Assembly: GCA_963931575.1 (NCBI GenBank)
Contig: OZ007029.1
Location: 744,001 to 808,000, forward strand
DNA: 64,000 bases
Direction: 5' to 3'
From: Gastranaerophilus sp944325835
GTDB lineage: Bacteria; Cyanobacteriota; Vampirovibrionia; Gastranaerophilales; Gastranaerophilaceae
In this document: positions 51,301 through 60,606 of the stretch, piece by piece
Position numbering within the stretch: the first letter of the stretch is position 1
Layout: the number at the start of each line of letters is the position of its first letter
The notes under the pieces: generated by a model
Seen by the model: the letters and a program-made list of their open reading frames with translations, nothing else
Told to the model about the DNA's origin: nothing
Databases searched by the model: none
Translations under genes and position numbers: made by a program

Positions 51301-52604
51301 TTTGTTCCCATTCCGCTGTAAAGATCAATTTTGACAGAAGCTTCTTTATTGTATTCGTTTAGCTGCTTAACATTGAGGTCGTATTCCCTGACATCAATCG
51401 GGAAGCGGTAAGGGATGACCGTATCATTGTGAGTAGTTTTTGACAGAGGTTTATCATAAAAATTTTTGTTATAAGCATCTATTGGTTCTTGCGGGTCAAG
51501 TTTTTCGCTCTTGACAAGATCTTTATCGAAAATTTCAAGATATGTCGGTTTTGTAGGCTTATATTCAGGGTTTTCGACCGGCACATAACTTCCGTCTATA
51601 GCTTTTTTATAGAAGAATTTCGGGTTAACAAGCCTGTGCGAGAGGAAGTCTGTATTTTGGGAAAATACACCGAAAAGGATTTGATCATCCGGATTCATTC
51701 TGAACCAGTCAAAGAATGGTGATTGTTCTTTCCATTTTATTGCGTGATTAAAGTGGATACCTTCCAGCCCTTCATTAACAAATGCTCCGTCTGAAACTAG
51801 AGTTTTACCTTTTGCAAAAAGGGCTTTGGTTAAGGATGTATAATTATTGATATTACCTAATGAAAGCGCCATCTGCATACAGTTTTTATTCCAGTAAGCA
51901 TGGTGAGTTCTGGAATCATCTGTAAACAGAGGCAAACTGACAATTCTGTCATAAGGATCCATTGCGCCTTGTTCAAGTCTTTTTTCAAGACCGGCAAGAG
52001 AACCGCCCATTTTATTGGAAAACAATCTTATATTGTGGCGCAATTCATCATAATTTTCATTGCGGATGATGTCGTTGTCAGCATCATAAACCCATTTCGG
52101 ATCAAAGCTGTCCGGAACAAGCAGGAGCATTGAACCGCCACGGCTGACGTCTGATGCCGGTACATAGAGGTTATAGAGATTTTCATCGGTCAGACTTGTT
52201 TTATCTTCCCTGCTGTCCAGCAGAGCACCGGCGTCAACACCGAATCTTTCAACTTCGCCGGTTTTCTTGTTTACTAATTTATAGTGATAAGCAAAAGGTT
52301 CATCTTCCATAATACCGAATTCGGCATGGATATTTATTCTGTTTTTTCCGGGATATAGCTTTCTTCCTTCTTCTGTGTCGTTAAGGATATCTGTGTATTT
52401 GTCGCCGGTAAGATAATAATTCCCGAAACGGTCGCGTTCTACAAGAGCAACTTCAAGATAACAATCGTTTTGCGCCGGATCAAACGGATAAGAAAATTCG
52501 CCGGTTCTGTTACCTTCATCGGTCTTTGTAGGTTTATAACCCTTAAATGCCAAATTATTATTTACTTTTTTATTATAGTTAGCAGAATCAAAATTTACTT
52601 TCAC
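48339..52604 (-). CDS. Giant GH13 alpha-amylase-family protein with N-terminal LAFKG motif
   Basis: 1421 residues from GTG 52604 (GGAGG 9 nt upstream; the frame's earlier ATG is rejected). The four GH13 regions are recognisable: DGAFVNEGLEGIHFNH (about 271), GLDWRIDAAKD (nucleophile Asp about 829), YMVAELTD (acid Glu about 877) and FLNNHDNTR (Asp about 981), followed by GNPTLYSGDELG (about 1158). About 530 residues separate regions I and II, against roughly 100 in ordinary amylases. No Sec signal peptide. LAFKG is at 18-22 and LSFKG recurs near 1378. The substrate is probably an alpha-glucan; glgA lies 15 kb away. A branching or transferase activity is equally possible. Confidence 0.75.
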   Translation of the reverse strand: MKVNFDSANYNKKVNNNLAFKGYKPTKTDEGNRTGEFSYPFDPAQNDCYLEVALVERDRFGNYYLTGDKYTDILNDTEEGRKLYPGKNRINIHAEFGIMEDEPFAYHYKLVNKKTGEVERFGVDAGALLDSREDKTSLTDENLYNLYVPASDVSRGGSMLLLVPDSFDPKWVYDADNDIIRNENYDELRHNIRLFSNKMGGSLAGLEKRLEQGAMDPYDRIVSLPLFTDDSRTHHAYWNKNCMQMALSLGNINNYTSLTKALFAKGKTLVSDGAFVNEGLEGIHFNHAIKWKEQSPFFDWFRMNPDDQILFGVFSQNTDFLSHRLVNPKFFYKKAIDGSYVPVENPEYKPTKPTYLEIFDKDLVKSEKLDPQEPIDAYNKNFYDKPLSKTTHNDTVIPYRFPIDVREYDLNVKQLNEYNKEASVKIDLYSGMGTKFISQFSNMQLDNKIEGNLDTWNSNFDIAKIHYFLSNADTERLLSIKPGHDQQEEAKKLQYAANEARDYVVTSARYWTRKTNQILNLYVAQNLKGLDEEDPKEVYKTIIKKVNSGVFPQRLKNNLSEEAVKNIMEGHYDGLKGNTNTNDFKTQVAQYMMNMPLDSIEFGDDISAVLATPYITKRSYKEDYIGQPEFYQPDLDDTVTYDRFFLNKIGNPHLQPKYEKVYRETNHLFIGDTPYSTGPLTDFAVDIIDRLNNDKERPANEKIHIGDDNTEYGNYVLPYLAEEILKYAVIKSLCEAPRFQTNDNGDISYDYNRLKKITLKDIGVQGINPEDEAHQLIKRIKSGLDDISESDREALADALKKKLKKTTAQSFRLAEAIVDRSQAGLDWRIDAAKDVADVESLREEGETDFDTIFEQVTSFWEKFAHDVLKENPNSYMVAELTDMNELYDEYGHGSKRYPNKTNLIGKFLTDSNLTSVANYDFFFSTLPEMFSKDFNVGQHSSNGGSYLEKKLHFQLVDPETGFLRSAPLQSLMFSYTFLNNHDNTRALHAMALDMDFFHGIKNYWTNHDHREEAVQLITGEYDSVPSDIDSYHLERYSPMDLAMISALKKGFMGEIDDMVKTGIIGNDRADSIRDAIRMSLTEIANNKYCGQSFESGSFGVKPIDMTIDLTIENAKNAGFEFTEKELNMLSENVFERIMKPAYQKYNAMMEFLVALPGNPTLYSGDELGSTGYEYETKNVTLQNRSYLHNEWVDKHSPDRRKFVVENNNTLKKIMYQRKRPELQALNDGAIFALKLQKGSYGVNNEEVEIPTILRENTAGHMTISLLNVSGLEKIHEPTAEHVPNKVTLNQIDLSADERKRHILTVGLPAGLPLNTVFFDSSREDNSDMKHIYVVEKNDKNQYCIKHRIKDTDGKYKEAPIEITGNTMILYHDPKRKIENLSFKGRKFLYNPQFKNFGTMQNNPYIAKKEAQCGEKLSLVSR

Positions 52605-52701
52605 GCAGATGCCTCCACCACACAAACTATATTAGTCGGCTGAAAAAATTTTTTTGCCTTTTTGCACGATTATAGATGGAATTTTTTACAATTCTTAAAA
52701 T

Positions 52702-54558
52702 TTATTCTATTATTTTCCCGCCAAAAACCTCCAATGCCATATTGACCGTATCCGAATGCATGTAATATTCTTTAGAATGAGCGTTATACGAACTTAAAGA
52801 GGTTTCTTTTTCTTCAGTTTCATCAATAAGTTCCTCTTCGTTTTCATCAGTTTCATCTGTCTGAATTGGTGCAGGTTTTTCTAGAGGTTCCGGCTTTTTA
52901 GGCTCAGGTTTTTCAATTTCTTTTTGTGAAGCCGGAACTGCTGCAGGTGAAGAAGGCGGTGTGCTTAGCCTGGGCGACACCGACTGTTCTCCGGCTTTCG
53001 GGAGCCGAACGGTTAATTCAACATCTTTACCGAACATTGAATTAATTGCATTTTGCAAAACTTCTCTTTTGTTGCCGTCAGTGAATTGTTTCAAGAAAAT
53101 TTCATTTTTAACGGTAAGCGTAACGCCTTCCGGTGAAATTTCAATCGGATTAGCCCATTGTTTAAGCAATGCACGTGTAGGCGCGCTTGTGACGCTTTCA
53201 AGCAATTGACCCCAGAGTGACGGAAGATCATTGCCGGACGCTTTTGCAGATGTTGGCATTGGCGAGAAATCAGTTTTTTCTTCTTTGACAACAGAAACGG
53301 CCTGCTGAGGTGCCGGTTTTGGCGCCGGAGCTTCCGGTCTTTGAACCTGTGGTTTTACCGGTTCAGGTTTCTGTCCGGCTGCCGGAGGAGCTGAATTTAC
53401 TGCTTGAACGACATTCCCGCTTTCAAGCCTTGTGATTCGTTCCTGGAGAGCCATTAATGAAGTATTTTGAGCAAGATTTGCCAGATCAATGATTGCGACT
53501 TCTAGCCAGAGCTTCGGATTGTTCGTCATTTTTAATTCTTTTATGTACTCTGAACTTTTGTTTATAAGAAATATAATCTGATGTGTGTCCAAAGCCTGTG
53601 CCTGCTTAGAAAGTGCGTCTATCTGGAGTTCGTTAAGCTGTGATAAATCAATGGCGCTTTCTTTTGAACAGGTTTTTACAACCAGAAGGTTTCTGAAATA
53701 ATCAAGCAGGTTCGTTAAAATTTGAACCGGCTCATTTCCGGAGTTGTAGACTTTTTCTAAAATCTCTATTGCTTCATTAGGTTTAGAGTCTGCAATTTTT
53801 TGTGATAATTCATTAAGAATATCAAAGGATAGGCGTCCGAGGAGGTTATCAATCTCTGCGGTTGTAATTTCACCGCCCAGAACGCTCAATTGTTCTAACA
53901 GCGCAATACTGTCGCGCATTCCGCCTGCTGAGTTTTTGGCAATTGAAATCAGTGCATCGTCAGTGATATTAATATCTTCTTTTGTTGAAATCATACGCAG
54001 ATGTTTAACGATATCATCAGTTGTAATTCTTCTGAAATCGTAGCGCTGGCAGCGGCTCTTAATCGTATCAAGAACTTTGTGAACCTCTGTAGTTGCAAGA
54101 ATAAATATTACATTTTTAGGCGGTTCCTCAAGAGTTTTCAACAGCGCATTAAAGGCGGTAGTTGAGAGCATGTGAACTTCGTCTATAATATAAATTTTGT
54201 AACGGCTGTTCACAGGCGCGTACATAACGCGCTCTAAAATATGCTGTGCATCTTCAACAGAGCGGTTGCTTGCCGCGTCGATTTCGATTACGTCCATTGG
54301 CGTGGAATTTGTAATATCAATACAGTTAGCGCATTTACCGCACGGATGAATTGTCGGGCCTTCAACACAGTTGAGGGATTTTGCAAAAATTCTTGCGGTA
54401 GAAGTTTTACCGGTTCCGCGCGGGCCGGTGAAAAGATAGGCGTGCGAAATCTTATTTGTTGTAATCGCGTTTGTTAATGCTTTTTTTATATGTTCCTGTC
54501 CGACGACTTCTTCCAGTTGCTGCGGACGATATTTTCTGTACAAAGGCATATAATTCAT
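52702..54558 (-). CDS. dnaX: DNA polymerase III gamma/tau subunit
   Basis: Clamp-loader ATPase, 618 residues. Walker A GPRGTGKT at 45-52, zinc cysteines C64, C73, C76 and C79, IIDEVHMLS for Walker B, and LLKTLEEPPKNVIFILATTE for the sensor region. After about residue 380 a Pro/Ala/Lys-rich tau linker leads to a smaller folded segment and an acidic end. No ribosome site; an extended -10 (TGATATAAT) ends 9 nt before the ATG, or an AATAAT ends 6 nt before it. Confidence 0.95.
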   Translation of the reverse strand: MNYMPLYRKYRPQQLEEVVGQEHIKKALTNAITTNKISHAYLFTGPRGTGKTSTARIFAKSLNCVEGPTIHPCGKCANCIDITNSTPMDVIEIDAASNRSVEDAQHILERVMYAPVNSRYKIYIIDEVHMLSTTAFNALLKTLEEPPKNVIFILATTEVHKVLDTIKSRCQRYDFRRITTDDIVKHLRMISTKEDINITDDALISIAKNSAGGMRDSIALLEQLSVLGGEITTAEIDNLLGRLSFDILNELSQKIADSKPNEAIEILEKVYNSGNEPVQILTNLLDYFRNLLVVKTCSKESAIDLSQLNELQIDALSKQAQALDTHQIIFLINKSSEYIKELKMTNNPKLWLEVAIIDLANLAQNTSLMALQERITRLESGNVVQAVNSAPPAAGQKPEPVKPQVQRPEAPAPKPAPQQAVSVVKEEKTDFSPMPTSAKASGNDLPSLWGQLLESVTSAPTRALLKQWANPIEISPEGVTLTVKNEIFLKQFTDGNKREVLQNAINSMFGKDVELTVRLPKAGEQSVSPRLSTPPSSPAAVPASQKEIEKPEPKKPEPLEKPAPIQTDETDENEEELIDETEEKETSLSSYNAHSKEYYMHSDTVNMALEVFGGKIIE

Positions 54559-54601
54559 GATAAAATTATTATATCAAAAAGTTTATTAGAAGGGCAAAAT
54601 T

Positions 54602-55483
54602 GTGAATATTGTTAAACCAAAAAAGTTACAAAAGGGCGACACAATAGGTATTATAGCGCCGTGTGGAGTTTTCAGCGATCCTGAACGATTAGAAAAAGGA
54701 ATCGAATTTCTTGAAAGTGCGGGCTTCAGGGTTAAAGTCAGCGATAAACTTTTTGCCCGTGAGCGTTATATGGCGGGGAATGATAATGTTCGCGCAGGTG
54801 AAATAGAAAAATTTTTTGCTGATGATGACGTTGACGGAATAATCTGTGCTCGCGGCGGATATGGCGCAATAAGGCTGATTAATCAAATAAATTATGATAT
54901 TATACGTCAAAACCCGAAAGTTTTTTGCGGGTTCTCGGATGTGACGGCGCTTTCTATAATGTTTTTGAAGCGTGCGGGGCTTGTAACTTATTCTGCGCCG
55001 ATGATTAACGGTGATTTTGGCAATGATATCTCGGATTTCACGTGGGAAAATTTTAAGCGCGCTGTAATGAGCGATGAACCTCTTTTTTTTGACGGTAAGG
55101 AAATAAACGGCGGAAAGGCAGAGGGTATATCTTTTGGGGGAAACCTTGCAACTCTCGTTTCGCTTTGCGGAGTTGATTTTCTGCCGGATGAGGGTTTTAT
55201 TTTATTCGTTGAGGACTTGAACGAACCAGTTTACAAGATTGACAGAATGCTTACTCAATTGTCAAATATAGAAAATTTCACCCGAAACCTGAAAGGCGTT
55301 GTGCTGGGTGAATTTTCTGACCTTGATAATACTGAATATTTTGAGAAACTTATTGCAGAATTCGCCCGCAGCAGGAATGTGCCGGTTTTGAACGGGTTAA
55401 AAATTACACATTCTCACGACAAAATAACTGTTCCTATAGGTGTTCCGGCGCGGATTGAATATGGACAGTTTACATTAACCTAA
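54602..55483 (+). CDS. LD-carboxypeptidase (peptidase family S66)
   Basis: Trims the terminal D-Ala from murein tetrapeptides, or in MccF-type relatives cleaves microcin-like conjugates. 293 residues from GTG 54602 with AGAAGG upstream. The nucleophile serine sits in GFSDVTALS (S112), with FVEDLNEPVYKIDRML and THSHDK supplying the Glu and His of the Ser-Glu-His triad. ICARGGYGAIRL is the family's glycine turn. No signal peptide, so it acts in the cytosol on recycled muropeptides. Converges with the next gene by a 4-bp overlap. Confidence 0.9.
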   Translation: MNIVKPKKLQKGDTIGIIAPCGVFSDPERLEKGIEFLESAGFRVKVSDKLFARERYMAGNDNVRAGEIEKFFADDDVDGIICARGGYGAIRLINQINYDIIRQNPKVFCGFSDVTALSIMFLKRAGLVTYSAPMINGDFGNDISDFTWENFKRAVMSDEPLFFDGKEINGGKAEGISFGGNLATLVSLCGVDFLPDEGFILFVEDLNEPVYKIDRMLTQLSNIENFTRNLKGVVLGEFSDLDNTEYFEKLIAEFARSRNVPVLNGLKITHSHDKITVPIGVPARIEYGQFTLT

Positions 55484-56115
55484 TTTTCGTCCGGCATTTC
55501 GTAAGTATAATTTGGCGGGCCGACGGTTTCTTCTTCGTCAGGCTCATCTACGGCCTTAAGTTTTAAACCGAAAATATCGCCGGGTTTTATGTCTAATTCA
55601 TCGCCTTTACTTACATAAGAAAGTATTGAATTTTCATAAACATTTTCAACCGCCGAGTGCAGACGGTGGCCTTTAGCTTCCTCGCCGACAGCGCCTTCTA
55701 TTGCGTGATAGCCCATGCTTAAACCTTCGACAAAATGATCACCAACGCTGAGGGCAGCACTTTTTGCAAGCTCTTTTTTGTCAAGCTTAAACGGGGCAAC
55801 ATACTTGCCAATATTATTTTCTTCAACATGTTTTGTTCGTCCGAGTGCATTTGTTACGGTCTGAATTTCGTATTTGAAAGTTGCATCGCGTTTAAGACGC
55901 TTGGGGTCTTTAATCTCTGTCAGGCAGCCGGTTAAGATATCGCCTTCCTCGACTTTTATATCCGGTGTAAGCTGAATTTCATCAATCGCTTTTAACTCAA
56001 TACGGTCGGGAGGATCAATTGTTGAAAACGGCGTTATTGCTTCTACTTTTATTGTCTTGGCAAACGCAGATGTGCCAATGATGAGTATTGAACCCAGTAT
56101 CAATAATTTTTTCAT
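55480..56115 (-). CDS. Secreted protein of unknown function
   Basis: 211 residues. Signal peptide MKKLLILGSILIIGTSAFA with cleavage after AFA. The mature chain has beta-type stretches (RIELKAIDEIQLTPDIKVEEGDILTGCLTEI, KYVSKGDELDIKPGDIFGLKLK) that suggest two related SH3- or barrel-like halves, joined by an Ala/Gly helix. The C-terminus is acidic. Its ATG overlaps the uvrA stop by 4 bp, so it is translated behind uvrA, an odd pairing of a repair gene with an exported protein. No family recognised. Confidence 0.75.
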   Translation of the reverse strand: MKKLLILGSILIIGTSAFAKTIKVEAITPFSTIDPPDRIELKAIDEIQLTPDIKVEEGDILTGCLTEIKDPKRLKRDATFKYEIQTVTNALGRTKHVEENNIGKYVAPFKLDKKELAKSAALSVGDHFVEGLSMGYHAIEGAVGEEAKGHRLHSAVENVYENSILSYVSKGDELDIKPGDIFGLKLKAVDEPDEEETVGPPNYTYEMPDEN

Positions 56116-58952
56116 TTAACCTTCCTTTCCAATAGTGGTTTTAAATATTTACCGGTATATGATTTTGAGCATTTGACAATTTCTTCCGGAGTGCCCGCCG
56201 CAACGACTTCACCTCCGCCGTTTCCGCCCTCAGGCCCTAAATCAATTATATAATCTGCAACTTTAATTAAGTCAAGATTGTGTTCAATTATTAATATTGT
56301 GTTGCCCTGATCAGCAAGTTTTTGAAGAATTTTAATTAATTTATCCAGATCATACCAGTGCAGCCCGACAGACGGTTCATCCAGAAGATAAAGAGTTTTT
56401 CCTGTCGCGCGTTTGTTAAGCTCCGATGCAAGTTTTATACGCTGCGCTTCTCCGCCGGAAAGTGTTGTTGCGTTCTGACCGAGTTTTATATAATCCAGAC
56501 CCACATCATAGAGTGTTTGGAGTTTATTTTTAATCGCCGGAATATTTTCAAAAAAATCCAGCGCTTCTTTGACGCTCATCTCAAGGACATCGGCAATGGT
56601 TTTACCCTTGTATTTAACCTCAAGCGTTTCATTATTGTAGCGTTTTCCCTTGCAGACATCACATTTTACGTAAACGTCAGAGAGGAAGTTCATCTCAATT
56701 TTTATAACGCCGTCGCCTTTGCAGGCTTCGCATCTTCCGCCCTTAACATTAAAACTAAACCGGCCGGCCTTGTAACCGCGTGCTTTTGCTTCGTTTGTTT
56801 TTGTGAAAAGTTCTCTTATATGTGTGAATACATCGGTATAAGTGGCAGGGTTTGAACGCGGGGTTCTGCCGATTGGCGACTGGTCGATATCAATAATTTT
56901 ATCAATATTTTCAAACCCTGAAATTTCATCAACCCCCTGTGGTTTGGGTTTATCTTTACGCAGCTTGTAAATAGCGTATTCGTAGATTAAATCCTGCATT
57001 AGTGATGATTTGCCCGAGCCTGAAACACCGGTCAGCATAACAATTTTACCCAGCGGAATTTCAACGTCGATATTTTTAAGATTATTTATGTGCGCATTTT
57101 TAACTATTAAGGAGTGTCCATTGCCTTCGCGTCTGGTTGCCGGAACCGGAATAAATTTTTCACCGGAAAGATATTTGCCGGTAAGAGAATTTTTCGCTGC
57201 AATAATGTCGTCAACACTTCCCTGGGCAATGACTTTCCCTCCGTTAATACCGGCTTTTGGCCCGATGTCAACGATATAATCAGCATTTCTTATGGTATCT
57301 TCATCGTGTTCTACGACAATCAGTGTGTTGCCGAGGTTCCTAAGCCGCAAAAGCGTATTAATAAGCCTGTCATTATCGCGCTGGTGAAGCCCTATTGAAG
57401 GTTCGTCCAATACATACAAAACACCTGAAAGCCCGCTGCCTATCTGGGTTGCAAGTCTTATCCGTTGTGCCTCGCCGCCCGAGAGAGTTCCCGCCATACG
57501 GGCAAGATTTAAATAACTTAAACCGACATCTTTTAAAAATTTTAATCTGGCGCTGATTTCATCCAAGATTTGTTTTGCAATCTGCATATTGAAGTCATTC
57601 AATTCCAGATATAAATCGGAAATAAAATTGTACGCTTCATCAATCGGCATAAGCGTAAATTCGTAAATATTTTTTCCGTTAACAGTGACCGCAAGGGCGA
57701 ATGGATTTAAACGCGCACCGTGGCATGCCGGACACGGTTTTGTTATCATATATTTTTCAAAGTCTTCGCGTGAATTTATATCCCCGACAGAATCCTGATA
57801 TTTCTTCTCATAATAAGGAATTACGCCGATATAACGGTGATATTGTGTGTGGTAGCGGCGTGTGCCGAACTTTTTCACATGCAAAGGCACGATATCAGGG
57901 CCGCCGTAAAGAATTAAATCTTGTTGATCCGGAGATAATTCCTCAAACGGTTTATCCATGTCAATTTCGTAGTGCGAACAGACAGAGTTCAAAACATCCT
58001 CATAGTAAGTGTTAGAAGTTCTTGCCCACGGATAAATTGCACCTTCGCGCAGCGACTTTGTCCTATCCGGAACAATCAAATTCGGATCAAAGAGAAAATC
58101 AAATCCTATTCCGCCGCATCGCGGGCAGGCGCCGTACGGCGCATTAAATGAAAAAATTCTCGGTGCAAGTTCTTCAAAACTTATATTACACTTAGGGCAT
58201 GCCAGCTTTTCCGAATAAATTTTTTCTTCGCCGCCTATAACATCAACAATCAAAATTCCGTCAGCTTTTTGGAGTGCAATCTGCGCACTGTCGGCAATCC
58301 TCGAACGCGCGCTTTCTTTGACAACAATTCTATCTACAACAACACTTATATCGTGTTTTTTCGTTTTTGCAATTTTTATTTCGTCCTCGTCAAGATTATA
58401 AATTTCATCATCAACTTTAACCCTGACAAACCCTTCCTGCCTGAGTTCTTCAAAAACGTTTTGAAATTCACCCTTTTTGCCCCTTGCAATAGGTGCCAGA
58501 ATTTGAATTTTTGTGCCTTCTTCCAGTTTTAAGATAGAAGCGACTATTTCGTCAATTGACTGGGGTTTAATCTCTTCACCGCATTCAGGACAGTGTGGAA
58601 CGCCTATCCGCGCATAGAGCAGTCTTAAATAGTCATAAATTTCGGTAACGGTGCCGACAGTTGAACGGGGGTTGTTGCTGGTTGATTTCTGGTCAATTGA
58701 AATCGCCGGCGACAGACCGTCAATAGATTCGACATTCGGCTTATCCATCTGACCCAAAAATTGCCGTGCATAAGTAGAAAGGCTTTCAATATAGCGTCTT
58801 TGCCCTTCCGCGAAGATTGTATCAAATGCCAGCGAGCTTTTGCCGGAACCTGAAACACCGGTGAACACTACAAGCTGGTCTTTTGGAATTTCAAGCGATA
58901 CATCTTTTAAGTTATGTTCTTTTGCACCTTTTATGACAATTTTATCTCTCAT
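56112..58952 (-). CDS. uvrA: Excinuclease ABC subunit A
   Basis: Damage-recognition ATPase of nucleotide excision repair, 946 residues, full length. Both ABC halves are complete: N-terminal GVSGSGKSSLAFDTIF and LSGGEAQRIRLATQIG with VLDEPSIGLH; C-terminal GVSGSGKSSLMQDLIY and LSGGEAQRIKLASEL with LLDEPSVGLHWYDLDKL. Cysteine pairs CPEC, CPKC and CPRC, and CEAC/CDVC, mark the zinc modules. No ribosome site; the -10 ends 6 nt before ATG. uvrB and uvrC are not in the window. Confidence 0.97.
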   Translation of the reverse strand: MRDKIVIKGAKEHNLKDVSLEIPKDQLVVFTGVSGSGKSSLAFDTIFAEGQRRYIESLSTYARQFLGQMDKPNVESIDGLSPAISIDQKSTSNNPRSTVGTVTEIYDYLRLLYARIGVPHCPECGEEIKPQSIDEIVASILKLEEGTKIQILAPIARGKKGEFQNVFEELRQEGFVRVKVDDEIYNLDEDEIKIAKTKKHDISVVVDRIVVKESARSRIADSAQIALQKADGILIVDVIGGEEKIYSEKLACPKCNISFEELAPRIFSFNAPYGACPRCGGIGFDFLFDPNLIVPDRTKSLREGAIYPWARTSNTYYEDVLNSVCSHYEIDMDKPFEELSPDQQDLILYGGPDIVPLHVKKFGTRRYHTQYHRYIGVIPYYEKKYQDSVGDINSREDFEKYMITKPCPACHGARLNPFALAVTVNGKNIYEFTLMPIDEAYNFISDLYLELNDFNMQIAKQILDEISARLKFLKDVGLSYLNLARMAGTLSGGEAQRIRLATQIGSGLSGVLYVLDEPSIGLHQRDNDRLINTLLRLRNLGNTLIVVEHDEDTIRNADYIVDIGPKAGINGGKVIAQGSVDDIIAAKNSLTGKYLSGEKFIPVPATRREGNGHSLIVKNAHINNLKNIDVEIPLGKIVMLTGVSGSGKSSLMQDLIYEYAIYKLRKDKPKPQGVDEISGFENIDKIIDIDQSPIGRTPRSNPATYTDVFTHIRELFTKTNEAKARGYKAGRFSFNVKGGRCEACKGDGVIKIEMNFLSDVYVKCDVCKGKRYNNETLEVKYKGKTIADVLEMSVKEALDFFENIPAIKNKLQTLYDVGLDYIKLGQNATTLSGGEAQRIKLASELNKRATGKTLYLLDEPSVGLHWYDLDKLIKILQKLADQGNTILIIEHNLDLIKVADYIIDLGPEGGNGGGEVVAAGTPEEIVKCSKSYTGKYLKPLLERKVK

Positions 58953-58958
58953 ACCAAG

Positions 58959-58986
58959 ATTATGTCACAAAAATTCTGGTAATCAA
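58959..58986 (-). promoter_or_regulatory. Leaderless promoter of uvrA
   Basis: Minus strand: TTGATT (58986-58981), 16 nt, CATAAT (58964-58959), then 6 nt to the ATG. No LexA-like operator is evident. Confidence 0.6.
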
Positions 58987-58988
58987 AT

Positions 58989-60470
58989 CTATTGTTGCTG
59001 CTGCTTTTTAGCCATATGTTTGCTTCTGAGTTCATCAACCCAGCTTGCAAGCGGGGTCGCCGCAATCGGAACCGCTAATCTGAAGATTGCACCGATAATT
59101 ACCATTTTCTTTAATAACCCCATACCGTTTACAAGTTTATCTATGTTGGTTGGGAGAACTAATTTCTTAGTTTTAGCGTAATCAAGTGCTTTTAACGGTT
59201 TTACCTTCTTGAGTTCTTCTTTGGAAGCTTTATTTTCTTTCATTTTTTTGATTTTATCAAGAACGGCTTTTTGTTCTGCCGCAAAATCTTTTTCAAAATC
59301 CTTATCATCTGCTCTTGCACCGATAAATTTAGCGGTAACTCTTTCCCACCAGTTGTTAAGTTTACTGTCAATCAGGTAGGATAATGTGGTTGAAATTACG
59401 AATGTCAGTCCCTGATTTATTGCAAGAACTTTTTTCTTGTCATCTTCAAGGTTATCGTTATTCAGGGTTCTTTGCATATAAACACCGCTGATAATAGCCG
59501 AAGTCACTGTTGCAATATGGTTGAAGAGGAAATCGGATTCTTTCCATTGTTCTGCCTTCTTCTGCAGGGTTTTGGAATTTAAAAGCGGGCTGGTAATATG
59601 TTTTGCGATTAAGTCTGTAAATTTGTCGTAAAATCCGCTTACTTTATTATTTTTGGTTGCATTTACGATTGTTTCAACGGTATCTTCCGGAATTTTACCG
59701 TGGAAGCTTACGTCTTTTGCTTTGTTATTATCTTTTGCAATGAAGTTTTTAAGCTCTTTTCCGCCTTTTAAGTTGCTGTAATCATTTTGCATTTGTTGCG
59801 GGTTTTGAGCCTCAGCCGGTTTGTTTTTAGGCGTTTTTGACAGACCGAATACGTATTTAAGTATAAGCGGAATAAGGGCAATTGTGAGCATTGCTCTCGG
59901 AACGCAGATAATCCATTCCGGAATGTTTCTCATCAAGGTATCCATTGTCCTCATCTGAGGTTTACCAAGCTTGCTGATTGAGTCGCAGCCAAATTTCGCA
60001 GGAGCTGCTTTTGCTTTTTTCAGGGCATCATCAAGCGGTTTTGTTAGAACCATTGTAACCGCATATCCCAAAAAGCCTGAGGAAATGGCTTGACCCGCTG
60101 AATAAATTTTATCTTTTTTATCTTTCATCCCCGGGATTGCCATTGTTAAGGCCGGGCGAACCATGCCTGCTGTAACAAGTGCAACCAGAGCGTTTGCTGT
60201 CTGGTTGTGGTCATTAGTGTATTCAAGGAAATTCGCGAATTTGTCGCTGGAGAGAAATTTTTTAAAATTCCCCTTGAAACTTAAAGCGGCAGCCTCACTC
60301 GTATCCGTAAAGCTGCCGCTATTAATAACCTCGTTTATACCTTCTGTTGTTACACCACTCTTATGGTTTACCTCATAAAACGCACTTCGCTTGTGCTTGA
60401 GCTGTTTTATACCTTGCGAATTCTCCTGCAGGTAAGGGTTGTTTGTATAATTTATCGAGTTAATAATCAT
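58989..60470 (-). CDS. Multi-helix membrane protein with LSFKG motif
   Basis: 493 residues from ATG 60470 (an upstream start adds 12 unlikely residues). The first 60 residues are polar and disordered, then LSFKG at 63-67. Hydrophobic stretches occur near residues 90-115, 125-150, 190-215, 325-350, 380-395 and 450-475, so it is probably integral to a membrane with soluble loops; VSFHGK in the middle echoes the same motif. The C-terminus is basic and ends in five glutamines. No family or activity recognised. It lies upstream of uvrA on the same strand, 37 bp away. Confidence 0.65.
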   Translation of the reverse strand: MIINSINYTNNPYLQENSQGIKQLKHKRSAFYEVNHKSGVTTEGINEVINSGSFTDTSEAAALSFKGNFKKFLSSDKFANFLEYTNDHNQTANALVALVTAGMVRPALTMAIPGMKDKKDKIYSAGQAISSGFLGYAVTMVLTKPLDDALKKAKAAPAKFGCDSISKLGKPQMRTMDTLMRNIPEWIICVPRAMLTIALIPLILKYVFGLSKTPKNKPAEAQNPQQMQNDYSNLKGGKELKNFIAKDNNKAKDVSFHGKIPEDTVETIVNATKNNKVSGFYDKFTDLIAKHITSPLLNSKTLQKKAEQWKESDFLFNHIATVTSAIISGVYMQRTLNNDNLEDDKKKVLAINQGLTFVISTTLSYLIDSKLNNWWERVTAKFIGARADDKDFEKDFAAEQKAVLDKIKKMKENKASKEELKKVKPLKALDYAKTKKLVLPTNIDKLVNGMGLLKKMVIIGAIFRLAVPIAATPLASWVDELRSKHMAKKQQQQ

Positions 60471-60606
60471 CTTCACACCATTTGTTTTAAATAGTATCTT
60501 GTACATTTATTTTAAAACAAAGGAAAATTTTTTTTGTCATTTGGTTAAGAAAAATTTACATGAAATATATAAAACCCTATTGCCTTTTACCTATTGATTT
60601 ATTGCC

